Under the pieces are notes generated by a model that ran no database searches, was not told the DNA's origin, and was given only the letters and a program-made list of their open reading frames with translations. The position numbers and the translations under genes are program-made. A stretch of DNA of 64,000 nucleotides from UBA8079 sp049601915 (GTDB lineage: Bacteria; Pseudomonadota; Alphaproteobacteria; UBA6615). The stretch is taken from the NCBI GenBank assembly GCA_049601915.1, contig JBMYRB010000003.1:310001-374000 (forward strand). The letters run 5' to 3'. Of this stretch, positions 46,613 through 55,522 are shown one piece after another (position 1 is the stretch's first letter; every line of letters starts with the position of its first letter).

Positions 46613-47548
46613 ATGGCGAAACAATCCAAAGTCATTATTTCATGCGCGATCACGGGCGCGATTCACACGCCGACCATGTCGGATCATCTTCCGATCACGC
46701 CCGACGAAGTCGCCCAAGCCTCCATCGAGGCGGCCGAGGCGGGCGCATCGATCATCCATCTGCATGCCCGCGACCCTGAGAATGGCAAACCCACGCCTGA
46801 TCCCGACGTGTTCATGGAGTTCCTGCCCCGTATCAAACAGAACACCGAGGCGGTCGTGAACATCACCACCGGCGGCGGCCTAGGTATGACCGTGGACGAG
46901 CGCATCGCCGCTGCCGTGCGCGCCGAGCCCGAAGTTACCTCATTCAACATGGGGTCCATGAACTTTGGAATCTTTGGTCTGGCCGGTCGCTACGACAAGT
47001 GGAAATACGATTGGGAGAAGCCCTATCTGGAGATGACCGACGATTTCATCTTCACGAACACTTTCAAGCAGATGGAATACATCATCACCGAGCTGCACGA
47101 TAAGCGAGGGGTGAAGTTCGAGCATGAGTGCTACGATGTCAGCCATCTCTACAACACGGCCTACTGGTACAATCAAGGCCGTCTGAAAGGCCCGATCTTC
47201 CTGCAGTTCATCTTCGGCATCATGGGTGGTATCGGCGCCGACCTTGCGCATCTGATGCACATGAAGGAAACCGCCGACAAACTCTTTGGTGACGACTATG
47301 TCTTCTCCGTGCTCGGTGCGGGCCGTCATCAGATGAACTTCGTCACCCAGTCCGCAATGCTTGGCGGCAGCGTGCGTGTTGGTCTCGAGGATTCTCTCTA
47401 CATCGGCAAGGGCGAACTGGCCGAATCTAATGCCCAGCAGGTTGAGAAGATCCGTCGGATCGTCGAGGACCTGTCCCTGGAGGTTGCAACACCCGATGAA
47501 GCCCGCGAGATCCTCGATCTCAAGGGCGGCGATATGGTGAAATTCTAG
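46613..47548 (+). CDS. Beta-keto acid cleavage enzyme (BKACE, DUF849)
   Basis: The 311-aa zinc enzyme has SCAITGAIHTP, SIIHLHARDPENGKP (zinc His pair) and NITTGGG. BKACE enzymes condense a beta-keto acid with acetyl-CoA and release acetoacetate and a new CoA thioester, as in lysine fermentation. The substrate is not set by sequence alone. An upstream AGGGGG-type site and ATG are clear. Confidence 0.92.
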   Translation: MAKQSKVIISCAITGAIHTPTMSDHLPITPDEVAQASIEAAEAGASIIHLHARDPENGKPTPDPDVFMEFLPRIKQNTEAVVNITTGGGLGMTVDERIAAAVRAEPEVTSFNMGSMNFGIFGLAGRYDKWKYDWEKPYLEMTDDFIFTNTFKQMEYIITELHDKRGVKFEHECYDVSHLYNTAYWYNQGRLKGPIFLQFIFGIMGGIGADLAHLMHMKETADKLFGDDYVFSVLGAGRHQMNFVTQSAMLGGSVRVGLEDSLYIGKGELAESNAQQVEKIRRIVEDLSLEVATPDEAREILDLKGGDMVKF

Positions 47549-47590
47549 GCTCGACCCGGAACACACCAATACTGGATTATAAAAATCAAA

Positions 47591-47620
47591 GTGCCGCGTG
47601 GATTCCATTCCGCGCGGCAC
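47591..47620 (+). other. Hairpin between the BKACE and SMP-30 genes
   Basis: GTGCCGCG pairs with CGCGGCAC around a loop with a further TGGA/TCCA pair. No T-run follows, so it may stabilise or punctuate mRNA rather than end it. Confidence 0.5.
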
Positions 47621-47660
47621 ATCCGGTCACGTACCCCGGAGGTCCGGGAGGAGAGAGAAA

Positions 47661-48689
47661 ATGGCGAACAATCCCATCGACGGTTTCACCCTCACTAAGG
47701 ATGACTTTAAGTTCATCGGTGAAGGTCTGCAGCGCCCGGAATGTATCCTGGCCGAGAAAAACGGCGACCTGTGGTCAGCCGATGCACGTGGCGGCGTTGT
47801 GCGCATCCGACCCGACGGTAGCCAGGACATCATCACACAGTCCCATGATGCCGAGGCGTTCGGTTCGACCGACGACGAAGCCTCCAAGTTCGTTGACGGT
47901 ACCCTGCCGAACGGCTTGGCCTTTGCCGACAATGGCGACATCCTGATTTCGAACTTCGGCACCGATTGCCTGGAGCGAATGACCCGCACCGGCGAGACCG
48001 AAGTGATGTTCGATACGGTCGACGGCGAAGCGATCGGCAAAGTCAATTTTGTTGCCCGCGACAGCAAGAACCGCGTCTGGATCACCGTCTCGACGATGCT
48101 CCATGACTGGCCCAAAGCGATCAGCCCCGACATTATCGATGGACGCATCCTGCTCTATGAAGAAGGCGTCGGAGTCCGGATCGTAGCCGACGACGTGCAT
48201 TTCTCGAACGAGTGCAAGCTCGATGAGAATGAAGAATGGCTCTATGTGGTGCAGACCTGCGGCCGCAACATTGCGCGTTACAGAATCGCAGATGACGGCA
48301 GCCTCGGTCCGAAGGAAATCTATGGCCCGAGCGACCATGGGCGCCTGATCGACGGAATCGCCTTCGATGCCTTCGGCAATCTCTGGGGCACCCATGTGAT
48401 GAATGACGGCATCTTCGCCATCAAGCCCGAAGGCGATCTGCACATCATTTTCGATGATTCGAGCCCCGAAGAGGTCGCCAAGCTCGACGCGGCCTTCCAG
48501 AAAAGCGAAGTAACGGCCGAGCTGCTACTCGAATGCGGTGGCGACATCGCCAAATGGTGCGCGTCCGTGACCTTCGGCGGTCCGGATTTGAAGACAGTCT
48601 ATGTGGGCTCGCTGCGCGCGACCAACATCCCCTACTTCACCTCACCGGTCGCCGGTCTGTCGATGGTGCACTGGAACGAGACATTCTAG
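47661..48689 (+). CDS. SMP-30/gluconolactonase-like beta-propeller protein
   Basis: The 342-aa six-bladed propeller shows the repeated motifs GLQRPECILAE, LPNGLAFADNGDILISNFG, FSNECKLDENEEWLYVVQT and LIDGIAFDAFGNLWGTH. Members are calcium-binding lactonases. ATG 47661 has GGAGGAGA upstream; the longer frame begins within a hairpin. It is the last gene before the second REP pair. Confidence 0.9.
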   Translation: MANNPIDGFTLTKDDFKFIGEGLQRPECILAEKNGDLWSADARGGVVRIRPDGSQDIITQSHDAEAFGSTDDEASKFVDGTLPNGLAFADNGDILISNFGTDCLERMTRTGETEVMFDTVDGEAIGKVNFVARDSKNRVWITVSTMLHDWPKAISPDIIDGRILLYEEGVGVRIVADDVHFSNECKLDENEEWLYVVQTCGRNIARYRIADDGSLGPKEIYGPSDHGRLIDGIAFDAFGNLWGTHVMNDGIFAIKPEGDLHIIFDDSSPEEVAKLDAAFQKSEVTAELLLECGGDIAKWCASVTFGGPDLKTVYVGSLRATNIPYFTSPVAGLSMVHWNETF

Positions 48690-48703
48690 GAAAATCCAAC
48701 GAC

Positions 48704-48773
48704 CCTCATGCTGAGCCTGTCGAAGCATGAGCCAGACAAAGCGCCTCGCCCTTCGACAAGTTCAGGGTGAGGC
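48704..48773. repeat. REP-like inverted repeat pair
   Basis: One copy (48704-48733, CTCATGCTGAGCCTGTCGAA core) is followed by an inverted copy at 48743-48773 (CTTCGACAAGTTC core). The pair is in the opposite head/tail order from that at 39083-39148. Confidence 0.82.
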
Positions 48774-48784
48774 GTTTCTGTTTG
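48742..48784 (+). terminator. Hairpin terminator formed by the second REP copy
   Basis: CGCCTC and CCCT pair with AGGG and GAGGCG, followed by TTTCTGTTTG. It ends the plus-strand SMP-30 unit. Confidence 0.7.
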
Positions 48785-48797
48785 TAAGACTGGGTAT

Positions 48798-49394
48798 TCA
48801 ACCCCACATGCTGGTGAATTCGACCGCGTCGGGGCGTTCCTTCGGTGGTGTGGGTACACTGATACAGCCGATATAGACGAAACCCAGCAGCTCATCCTCG
48901 CCGGACAGATCGAAAGCTTTGCGCACTTTGGGGTCGTGGGCATTGCGCCCCGTCAGTACGATCGCGCCATAACCCATCGACTGGGCCGCGATGACGAGGT
49001 GCTCCATCGCCGCCGCCGTCGCCACGATTTGCTCGACGACCGGCACCTTGGGTGCGCGTGTCGGGTCGACCTTGGCACATACGGTGATGATCGTCGGGGC
49101 ACGCAGAGGGCGTCCCTTCTCTTTCTCGATCGCGGCCGTCGGTGCGAAAGGATCTCGCTCCAGCAATGCGTCGGCGAAGAGTTCACCGAGCTTGTTTCGC
49201 GCGTCACCCTCGACGATGTGAAAACGCCAGGGCCGAACGAACCCGTGATCGGGCGCGCTCATCGCCGCCTCAAGCATCCGGTCGATGTCCGCGCGCGGCG
49301 CCGCGCCGCCGTCGAACAGGCGCGGCGGTGTTGAATTCCGGTTGATCAACCCGTCGAGGACGGGGTTGGTCATCGGTTGATCAGCTTCAGCCAT
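48798..49394 (-). CDS. Nitroreductase family protein (YdjA-like)
   Basis: The 198-aa flavoprotein has RNSTPPRLFDGGAAPRADIDRML, MSAPDHGFVRPWRFHIVEG and AAAMEHLVIAAQSMGYGAIVLTG, which mark small FMN nitroreductases. It reduces a nitro or unsaturated group with NAD(P)H. ATG 49394 was preferred to 49403 because of AAGGGG spacing. It is the last gene of the minus-strand unit. Confidence 0.9.
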   Translation of the reverse strand: MAEADQPMTNPVLDGLINRNSTPPRLFDGGAAPRADIDRMLEAAMSAPDHGFVRPWRFHIVEGDARNKLGELFADALLERDPFAPTAAIEKEKGRPLRAPTIITVCAKVDPTRAPKVPVVEQIVATAAAMEHLVIAAQSMGYGAIVLTGRNAHDPKVRKAFDLSGEDELLGFVYIGCISVPTPPKERPDAVEFTSMWG

Positions 49395-49567
49395 GAACGG
49401 CATTTCCCCTTAATCGTAATTCGTTTTAGATGGGCGCGCAGGTGCACCTTACGAGCCCTACTGGGTCGGATTCACGCCCTCGGCGACGGAATCGATCGGA
49501 ATGGCGATCCTCAGGTTATCCTTATTCCCCCGCGGCGCCAGCGCGAATGTCAGGATCCGGGCCAGGT

Positions 49568-50362
49568 TCAGTCCGCCACCGAGAAACCGACATCGCCGAT
49601 CCCGGCGAAGCGCGCGAGCACTTCCTTCGCATCGCCGATAGGTTTCGGGGCCGCCGCAGCACCCGTCGTCATGTAGTCACCAGCCTTGATACTAACACCA
49701 CGCGCAGAGAAATGATTGACGATCCAGACCAGCGACCAAATCTCATCGCAACGCGCCGGCAAAGGCATACCTTCCGACACCACTTCGCCGTCGAAGAGCA
49801 GTTCGATGTCAAGGGTCTTGAGATCGCGGTTCTGCCAGTCCGGGATATCCGGACCGGCAACGAACCCCATGGCAGCACCATTGTCGGCGGCCAGATGAAC
49901 CATCGGCTGGTTGAGCGGGTCGTTCATGCGGGGTACGGCAACCTCGATCCCGATGATCGCGCTGTCGACGGCCGCGATCACCTCGTCGTCGCTATATACG
50001 TTGTCGCGGGCCGGCAGATCCGCTCCCATACGGAACGAGACCTCCGCCTCGATCAGGGCGCCCGTCCCCACATCTGCGCGTTGCAAGCTGCCACCGCTGG
50101 CAATCTTGAAGTCGCGGAACATGACACCGGCCATGGGTCCGTCCGGTCCGGCCTTCTCCAGCATCGGCGGGTTGGTGAAACCGGCCTTGTAGCCTACCGC
50201 GTCGAGCGACAGCCGCTCGAGCAGGGCGATCTGGACCTGCACTGCCTCGGCGGCGTTCGCCGGGCCGCATTCGTCAGGCAGCCCATCAATCGTGGTGCGC
50301 GCGTTAAAGGCATCCGCCAGAATATCGGCAGCCTGCGCCACCTGTGCATCCGTCAAAGCCAT
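49568..50362 (-). CDS. 2-keto-4-pentenoate hydratase family protein
   Basis: The 264-aa protein has the FAH-like hydratase signature GYKAGFTNPPMLEKAGPDGP, ALIEAEVSFRMG and AADNGAAMGFVAG. It adds water to a 2-oxo-4-enoate. An AGGAGA ribosome site lies just before the ATG. It is 12 bases from the 2-hydroxyacid dehydrogenase gene on the same strand. Confidence 0.9.
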   Translation of the reverse strand: MALTDAQVAQAADILADAFNARTTIDGLPDECGPANAAEAVQVQIALLERLSLDAVGYKAGFTNPPMLEKAGPDGPMAGVMFRDFKIASGGSLQRADVGTGALIEAEVSFRMGADLPARDNVYSDDEVIAAVDSAIIGIEVAVPRMNDPLNQPMVHLAADNGAAMGFVAGPDIPDWQNRDLKTLDIELLFDGEVVSEGMPLPARCDEIWSLVWIVNHFSARGVSIKAGDYMTTGAAAAPKPIGDAKEVLARFAGIGDVGFSVAD

Positions 50363-50374
50363 TTTATGTCTCTC

Positions 50375-51304
50375 CTAATATCCTGCCGACCGGTCTACGG
50401 CCAACAATTGCGGCTCATTGGCCTTGTCCCGGCGGATGATCTCCGCCACCTGGGGCGCGATAACATCCGCCCTCACCCTGCGCGCCGTATGCGGCATGAT
50501 TGTGACCCGCTCATGTAACCAGAGTGGGCTCTCCTCCGGCAAGGGTTCGGGTTTGGTGGCATCGAGGGTCGCCCCGGCCAGTTTTCCGCTGTCAAGAGCG
50601 GCGATCAGGTCATCCTCGACGAGATGCCCGCCACGCCCCAGATTAATGATCGAGGCACCGTCGGGCATCTGCCGGAAATTATCAGCGTTCAATATGCCTT
50701 CGGTTTCCGCCGTCAGCGGCAGGAGACAGACCAGGATATCGGTACGGGCCAGGAACGGCGCCAGCCCACCCGCCCCGCTAAATATATCGACCTCGGGGTC
50801 GAAACGTTCGGCGCGGGTCCAGGCAGCGATATCAAAACCGAGACCGGTAAGCACCCGTGCCGGCGGCCGGGCCAGCACCCCGAACCCCATGAAGCCGACC
50901 CGCTGCTCGCGCGGCAGCTTCTGGGGCCTGACATGCCATTCGCTGCGGCGCTGCTGGGCCAAATAATCGGGCATCTGCCGGTGATGACGAAGCACGTGGA
51001 GTACCGCATATTCGGTCATCGCCAGGTCACCGTCAGGCGGGCCCGTCCGCACGATTGGGACGTCCGGCATGTCGGGGTGCACCAGCAGGTGATCGAAACC
51101 CGCAAACATGGGCATTACCAGGCGCAGGTTCGGCAACGGCGGCAGTTCGGCCAGATCGAGAAAGCCCGTGAGCAGGTATTCGATATCTGCCGGGTCGCCG
51201 ACATCCGGCCAGCGCCGAATGTCAAGATCGGGCGCAAGCGCCTCTACGGACTCGGCCCAGTACTCCGTCGAGCCCGTCACCGGCGGCGTAATCAACAGAG
51301 CCAT
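50375..51304 (-). CDS. D-2-hydroxyacid dehydrogenase (GhrA-like)
   Basis: The 309-aa NAD(P)-dependent enzyme has the catalytic Arg in NLGRGGHLVEDDL, the late Glu in TKPEPLPEESPL and His in MPHTARR. The glycine loop is GFGVLARPPARVL. It reduces glyoxylate, hydroxypyruvate or a similar oxo acid. It is 11 bases from the deacetylase gene. Confidence 0.9.
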   Translation of the reverse strand: MALLITPPVTGSTEYWAESVEALAPDLDIRRWPDVGDPADIEYLLTGFLDLAELPPLPNLRLVMPMFAGFDHLLVHPDMPDVPIVRTGPPDGDLAMTEYAVLHVLRHHRQMPDYLAQQRRSEWHVRPQKLPREQRVGFMGFGVLARPPARVLTGLGFDIAAWTRAERFDPEVDIFSGAGGLAPFLARTDILVCLLPLTAETEGILNADNFRQMPDGASIINLGRGGHLVEDDLIAALDSGKLAGATLDATKPEPLPEESPLWLHERVTIMPHTARRVRADVIAPQVAEIIRRDKANEPQLLAVDRSAGY

Positions 51305-51315
51305 CGGTGTGATCC

Positions 51316-52188
51316 CTAGACGTGGGCTTCGCGGTACCAGTCCATGATTGTCTCGCCCGGCACGATGGCCACGTCGGAATGTCCCTGAATGTAATCGAGG
51401 ATTTCCTCGAAATACTTGATCCGGTGCGGCACGCCGGTGAGATACATGTGCAAGCTGATCGACATCACCCGCGCCGATTCCTCGCTCTCCATATACAGGC
51501 GGTCGAACTGATCCTTCGAACGCTTCAGCATCTCGTCAGACGAGTGCTGTTGCAGCGCCATCATGGCGATGTCGTTGGTCTCGACCGTGTAGGGCACCGA
51601 CAGCACCGGCCCCGCGCTGGTCTCGATCTCAACCGGCTGGTCGTCAAGCACCCAATCGGCGACATACTCGATGCCCGCGCGCGCGAGATAGTCAATCGTC
51701 TGAAAGGTCTCGGTCATGCCCGGGCTTTCCCAACCCCGGACCTTCTTGCCCGTGAACTTCTCGATCGCCAAACAGGCGCGATCAATCTGCTCCTGCTGGT
51801 CGTCATGCTTGTGCATCGGCCCCTGGAGGTAGCCGTGCCCCATGAACTCCCAGCCGAGTTCCAACGCCGCCTCGGCCACACGGGGATAGGTTTCACAGAC
51901 CCGACCGTTCACCGCTATGGTCGGGGTGATGCCGCGATCGCGCAGCGCGTCACGAATTCGCCAGAAACCCACGCGCATGCCGTACTCATGCCACGCCCAG
52001 TTCGGAAGATCGGGCTGCAGCGGCACCCCCATCGGCGGCGGCAACACGACACGTGGCATGGGCCGGGAGATATCCCAGTCTTCGACATTCGCGATGATCC
52101 AGACGGCCATACGCTTGCCATCGGGCAGCTTCCATTGCGGACGGTCGACAATGGCGGAATACGGTAAACGGTCCTTGAAAATCTTCAT
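51316..52188 (-). CDS. Polysaccharide-deacetylase-fold hydrolase (PuuE/allantoinase-like)
   Basis: The 290-aa protein has the NodB-like VNGRVCETYPRVAEAALELG, FMGHGYLQGPMHKHD and RGWESPGMTET stretches, with NVEDWD replacing the TFDD motif, as in PuuE-type enzymes. It would hydrolyse an N-acyl or cyclic ureide-like bond. It lies 81 bases downstream of TRAP dctM and is likely cotranscribed. Confidence 0.88.
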   Translation of the reverse strand: MKIFKDRLPYSAIVDRPQWKLPDGKRMAVWIIANVEDWDISRPMPRVVLPPPMGVPLQPDLPNWAWHEYGMRVGFWRIRDALRDRGITPTIAVNGRVCETYPRVAEAALELGWEFMGHGYLQGPMHKHDDQQEQIDRACLAIEKFTGKKVRGWESPGMTETFQTIDYLARAGIEYVADWVLDDQPVEIETSAGPVLSVPYTVETNDIAMMALQQHSSDEMLKRSKDQFDRLYMESEESARVMSISLHMYLTGVPHRIKYFEEILDYIQGHSDVAIVPGETIMDWYREAHV

Positions 52189-52269
52189 CACTTCCCCCGG
52201 TTTGGATGGCCGCGATTATGGGCAATCCGTCGGCCGAAAACCAGCGGATGGGCACCCGTCAGTCGGACG

Positions 52270-53604
52270 CTACACGTAACCCAACTCGAGCAGAATGAGG
52301 CTGAGCTGCGGATACGCGATCAGGATCAGCAACACGATGAACATCGTGACCGCGAAAGGGAATGCGCCCGCGAAGATATCAGACAGCTTCACCGTAGGAT
52401 CGTTGATCGCGCTCTTGATCACAAAACACGAGATTCCCAGCGGAGGTGTCAGAAGCCCGATCTCAGCGCCGACGACAGTGATGATTCCAAACCAGATGAG
52501 ATCGACATTAAAGCTGTCGAGCACCACCAAGAACAACGGCACGACAATCAGGATGATCGATGCGGTCTCGATGATGGTCCCGAGCAGGACCATCAACAGG
52601 ACATAGATGATCATCAACTCGTTCAGGCTCAGATCGAAGCCCACAAGCCACTCGCCGAACACGGTCGGCAGGGCCGCAACACCCAGCATGCGGCTGTACA
52701 TGGACGCCGTGATAATCAGGAACAGGATGGTCGCCGTGATGTAACCCGTCTCGACAAGCACTTCCCAAAGGTCGCGCCAAGAGAAGTTGCGTTTCAGAAT
52801 GGCGATCACGAGTGCGGCCAGTGACCCCGCGGCACCGGCTTCGGTCGGGGTGAACACGCCGCCATAAATCCCTCCCAGCACGACCAGCACCAGGGCGATA
52901 ACCGGGATGATTTTCTTAAACAGGTCCATCCAGGTCTGCTGCGCCCAGTCCTCCGCTGCTATGCTTGCGGATTCACTACCGCCGACGAAGCGTGGCACGA
53001 TATAGGCCAGTAGCAAGATCAGAATGCCGTAGGCGATCGCCAGCAGGATTCCGGGAATAATTCCCGCGATGAACATGCGGCCGATCGACTGTTCGGTGAC
53101 GATTGCATAGATGATCAGCATGGCCGACGGCGGGATCAGCATGCCCAGCACGGACGAACCAGCCACAACACCCACCGTGAAACGCGTGCGGTAGCCGAAG
53201 CGCCGCATTTCCGGTACCGCCACACGGGTGAACACCGAGGCAGATGCAATCGTGGAGCCGGTGATCGACGCGAAGATCGCGTTTGCGGCGACCGTCGCAA
53301 TCCCGAGACCGCCGCGAATCCTGTAAAACAAGAAATTCGCAACCTCGTAAACGTCCTTACCAAGCCCCGCTTTACTGACAATTAGCCCCATAAGGGCAAA
53401 CAGCGGCACCGACGCAAAGACCAGTTCGGATACCGTATCAGCGATCGATTCCGACAACAGCGCCACGGCGATATTCGGGTTCTCGCGAATGACCCAGACA
53501 CCCAGGAACGACACCAGCCCCAGGGCCACAGGGATGTAGAGCCCCAGATAGATGAGGGCCACGATCAGAACGACCGATATGATCCCGACTTCGATTCCAC
53601 CCAT
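52270..53604 (-). CDS. dctM: TRAP transporter large permease (DctM)
   Basis: The 444-aa polytopic protein has 12 hydrophobic segments and the DctM motifs SVPLFALMGLIVSKAGLG, SSVLGMLIPPSAMLIIYAIVTEQSIG, GGVFTPTEAGAAGSLAALV and EIGLLTPPLGISCFVIKSA. It forms the Na+-dependent channel together with DctQ. It starts 29 bases after dctQ. Confidence 0.92.
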   Translation of the reverse strand: MGGIEVGIISVVLIVALIYLGLYIPVALGLVSFLGVWVIRENPNIAVALLSESIADTVSELVFASVPLFALMGLIVSKAGLGKDVYEVANFLFYRIRGGLGIATVAANAIFASITGSTIASASVFTRVAVPEMRRFGYRTRFTVGVVAGSSVLGMLIPPSAMLIIYAIVTEQSIGRMFIAGIIPGILLAIAYGILILLLAYIVPRFVGGSESASIAAEDWAQQTWMDLFKKIIPVIALVLVVLGGIYGGVFTPTEAGAAGSLAALVIAILKRNFSWRDLWEVLVETGYITATILFLIITASMYSRMLGVAALPTVFGEWLVGFDLSLNELMIIYVLLMVLLGTIIETASIILIVVPLFLVVLDSFNVDLIWFGIITVVGAEIGLLTPPLGISCFVIKSAINDPTVKLSDIFAGAFPFAVTMFIVLLILIAYPQLSLILLELGYV

Positions 53605-53633
53605 CTTAGGTAATCCCCTTCAAAGTCGACCGC

Positions 53634-54179
53634 TTAGTCAGCGCCGCGCACCAGCGGTACAACGTGCCGTACGGCAAACTTTAGAAATTGCAGCATCGTG
53701 ACCGTACAACCGAGGACGATGACGGCCTTGATCGGCCATTCCACGACCGTGAACAGGCCCTCTTCGCCGACGAAGTAGTTACGCTCATAGGCGTCGATCA
53801 GCTCCGGAACTGCGCCGTACAGGACGATGGCGAGAAACACCACACCCAGAAAGTCGAAAACGGCGCCAAGCACATGCCCGAACTTGGGCGCCTTGCGCTG
53901 CATCAGGCCGTAAAACCCATCAGATCGGGTCAGCCTGCCGCGACGCGTCGCGTCACCCAACTGCATGAAGACAATCCCGACAATCGACATTTCCACCAGT
54001 TCGTTCACACCATGGATTGGATGCGTGAAAATGGTCCGGCTGAAAGCGTCCGTGTCGATCATCACCATGAGCACGAAAATCCAAAACGACCCGATCGTGT
54101 TCATCACGGTCAGGACGCGATCGAGTAAATCCTGGGGGGCGCCACCAACCGGTGGCGCCCCTTCGGCTAGATCCGACAT
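53634..54179 (-). CDS. dctQ: TRAP transporter small permease (DctQ)
   Basis: The 181-aa protein has four helices and a LVEMSIVGIVFMQLGDATRRGRL stretch typical of DctQ. I chose ATG 54179 over TTG 54185 because AAAGG lies seven bases before it. A perfect 11-bp hairpin starts 18 bases into the gene and may limit dctQM expression relative to dctP. Confidence 0.88.
   Translation of the reverse strand: MSDLAEGAPPVGGAPQDLLDRVLTVMNTIGSFWIFVLMVMIDTDAFSRTIFTHPIHGVNELVEMSIVGIVFMQLGDATRRGRLTRSDGFYGLMQRKAPKFGHVLGAVFDFLGVVFLAIVLYGAVPELIDAYERNYFVGEEGLFTVVEWPIKAVIVLGCTVTMLQFLKFAVRHVVPLVRGAD
54136..54161 (-). other. 11-bp perfect hairpin inside the beginning of dctQ
   Basis: GGGGCGCCACC pairs with GGTGGCGCCCC around a four-base loop. 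It lies downstream of dctP in the operon and could reduce readthrough into, or translation of, dctQ and dctM. Confidence 0.75.
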
Positions 54180-54220
54180 GCTCAAACCTTTTGTCTGTTT
54201 GACCTAGAAGGGGGTTAGGC

Positions 54221-55318
54221 TCAGGAACCGAGCTCCTTATCCCACTGACGCAGGATCGGCTGGTTCGCAGCCCGCATGGTGTCCATGTAGGACTGCATCA
54301 CGACCCGGCCCGGTGCGCCTTCCTTCTCGCGTGCAGCAACCCAGTCAGCAGCAACGTTAGGCATGTTGTCGGCCCACTGCTGACGCTGCTCCTGGCTCAG
54401 TTTCGTGATCTTTCCGCCATTGTCGAGGAAGGCCTTGTAGCTCGCATCCGCAAGCGACAGCGCTTCTCTCGCCATGTGGTCACGATAGTCGATCGCGGCT
54501 TCCTGAATGACCGTGCGGACCTCATCCGGCAGCGCTTCCCAGGTGTCGGAGTTGACGCTGACAACCTTGGAGTTGGCGGTACCGAGATCGGCCTTGAGCA
54601 TGTACGGCGTGACTTCGTAGATCTTGCGACCCACAACCGCTTCCGGCCACAGCATGAACCCGTCGAGCACGCCGGTGCTGACTTTGTTGTGATAGGTCAC
54701 GAGGCTGCCCGCGACGCCAGCGGCGCCGAAACCGTCAAGCCAGCGCAGGTTGAGGCCGGCACTGCCGAGCTTCAGACCCTTCATATCGGTAAGCTGAGTC
54801 AGCGGATTCTTCGAGAAGATCTGGTAGGTGTCGAGCACCGCCATGTTCGTCAGGTAGACTTGGTTGAACTTGTCGAAGGCCGCCTTGAATTGGGGATACT
54901 TGTTGGCAAGGTCGTCAACGGTCTTGGCAACGAGACCCGGGTCGTTGGTGACAAACGGGGTCGCATATGCGACGAGTTGAAGCGGTACCTTGTCGGCGTG
55001 GAAAACCGTGGTCACGACGCCGATGTCGCCGAGCCCTTTATCAAGGCCACCAAGCACGCCACGCACCTTGACGATCTGGCCCCATGCCTGGTTCCACTCG
55101 ATCTCGTAGTTGCCCTTCGCAGCCAGCCGTTTGTCGATCTCGGGAATGTAGAAATCGATGAATTCCTTCACCCACAGCGACTTCGGCGAGTAGCCGTCAA
55201 TAGCAGCGAGCTTGATCTTCTCGGCCGCGCTTGCAGAGCCTGCGAACGCCATCGACGCCAGAATGGCGCCAGCGCTTACGGCCCCGACTTTCTTAAAAAT
55301 GGACTTGGATTTGATCAT
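54221..55318 (-). CDS. dctP: TRAP transporter substrate-binding protein (DctP)
   Basis: The 365-aa protein has a signal peptide (through SASA-AEKIK) and the DctP fold, with GLDKGLGDIGVVTTVF, TDMKGLKLGSAG and KADLGTANSKVVSVNSDTW. The ligand of this solute receptor is likely an organic acid or related compound, unknown here. The first gene of a minus-strand TRAP operon, it is divergent from the GntR/FCD regulator. Its C-terminal MRAANQPILRQWDKE is closely copied in the pseudogene at 56.3-56.7 kb. Confidence 0.92.
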   Translation of the reverse strand: MIKSKSIFKKVGAVSAGAILASMAFAGSASAAEKIKLAAIDGYSPKSLWVKEFIDFYIPEIDKRLAAKGNYEIEWNQAWGQIVKVRGVLGGLDKGLGDIGVVTTVFHADKVPLQLVAYATPFVTNDPGLVAKTVDDLANKYPQFKAAFDKFNQVYLTNMAVLDTYQIFSKNPLTQLTDMKGLKLGSAGLNLRWLDGFGAAGVAGSLVTYHNKVSTGVLDGFMLWPEAVVGRKIYEVTPYMLKADLGTANSKVVSVNSDTWEALPDEVRTVIQEAAIDYRDHMAREALSLADASYKAFLDNGGKITKLSQEQRQQWADNMPNVAADWVAAREKEGAPGRVVMQSYMDTMRAANQPILRQWDKELGS

Positions 55319-55452
55319 TCTGTTTCTCCCAATGGCTTGCCCTTGCTTTAAGATTGATTAACGTTCGTTTTCGAACACATTTTGATCCGATGGATAGACA
55401 ATATTCTAGGTGCGCCGGTCAACAATATTGGAATATTTTTTATCCCGACAAT

Positions 55453-55466
55453 TATATTCGAATATA
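55453..55466. promoter_or_regulatory. Candidate operator between TRAP dctP and the GntR/FCD gene
   Basis: The 14-bp perfect palindrome TATATTCGAATATA lies in the divergent region; two AATATT elements occur at 55424-55437. These are likely sites for the adjacent regulator, but that is inferred only from position and symmetry. Confidence 0.5.
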
Positions 55467-55522
55467 GGTTCGGTTTCCAACAGATTGAGGTTCAATCGAT
55501 AAGTCCTGATGCGGCGAAAAAG

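Noticed and set aside
49430..50518. Long plus-strand frame (362 codons) over the hydratase gene
   Set aside because: It is antisense to a clear hydratase-family gene and spans two minus-strand genes.
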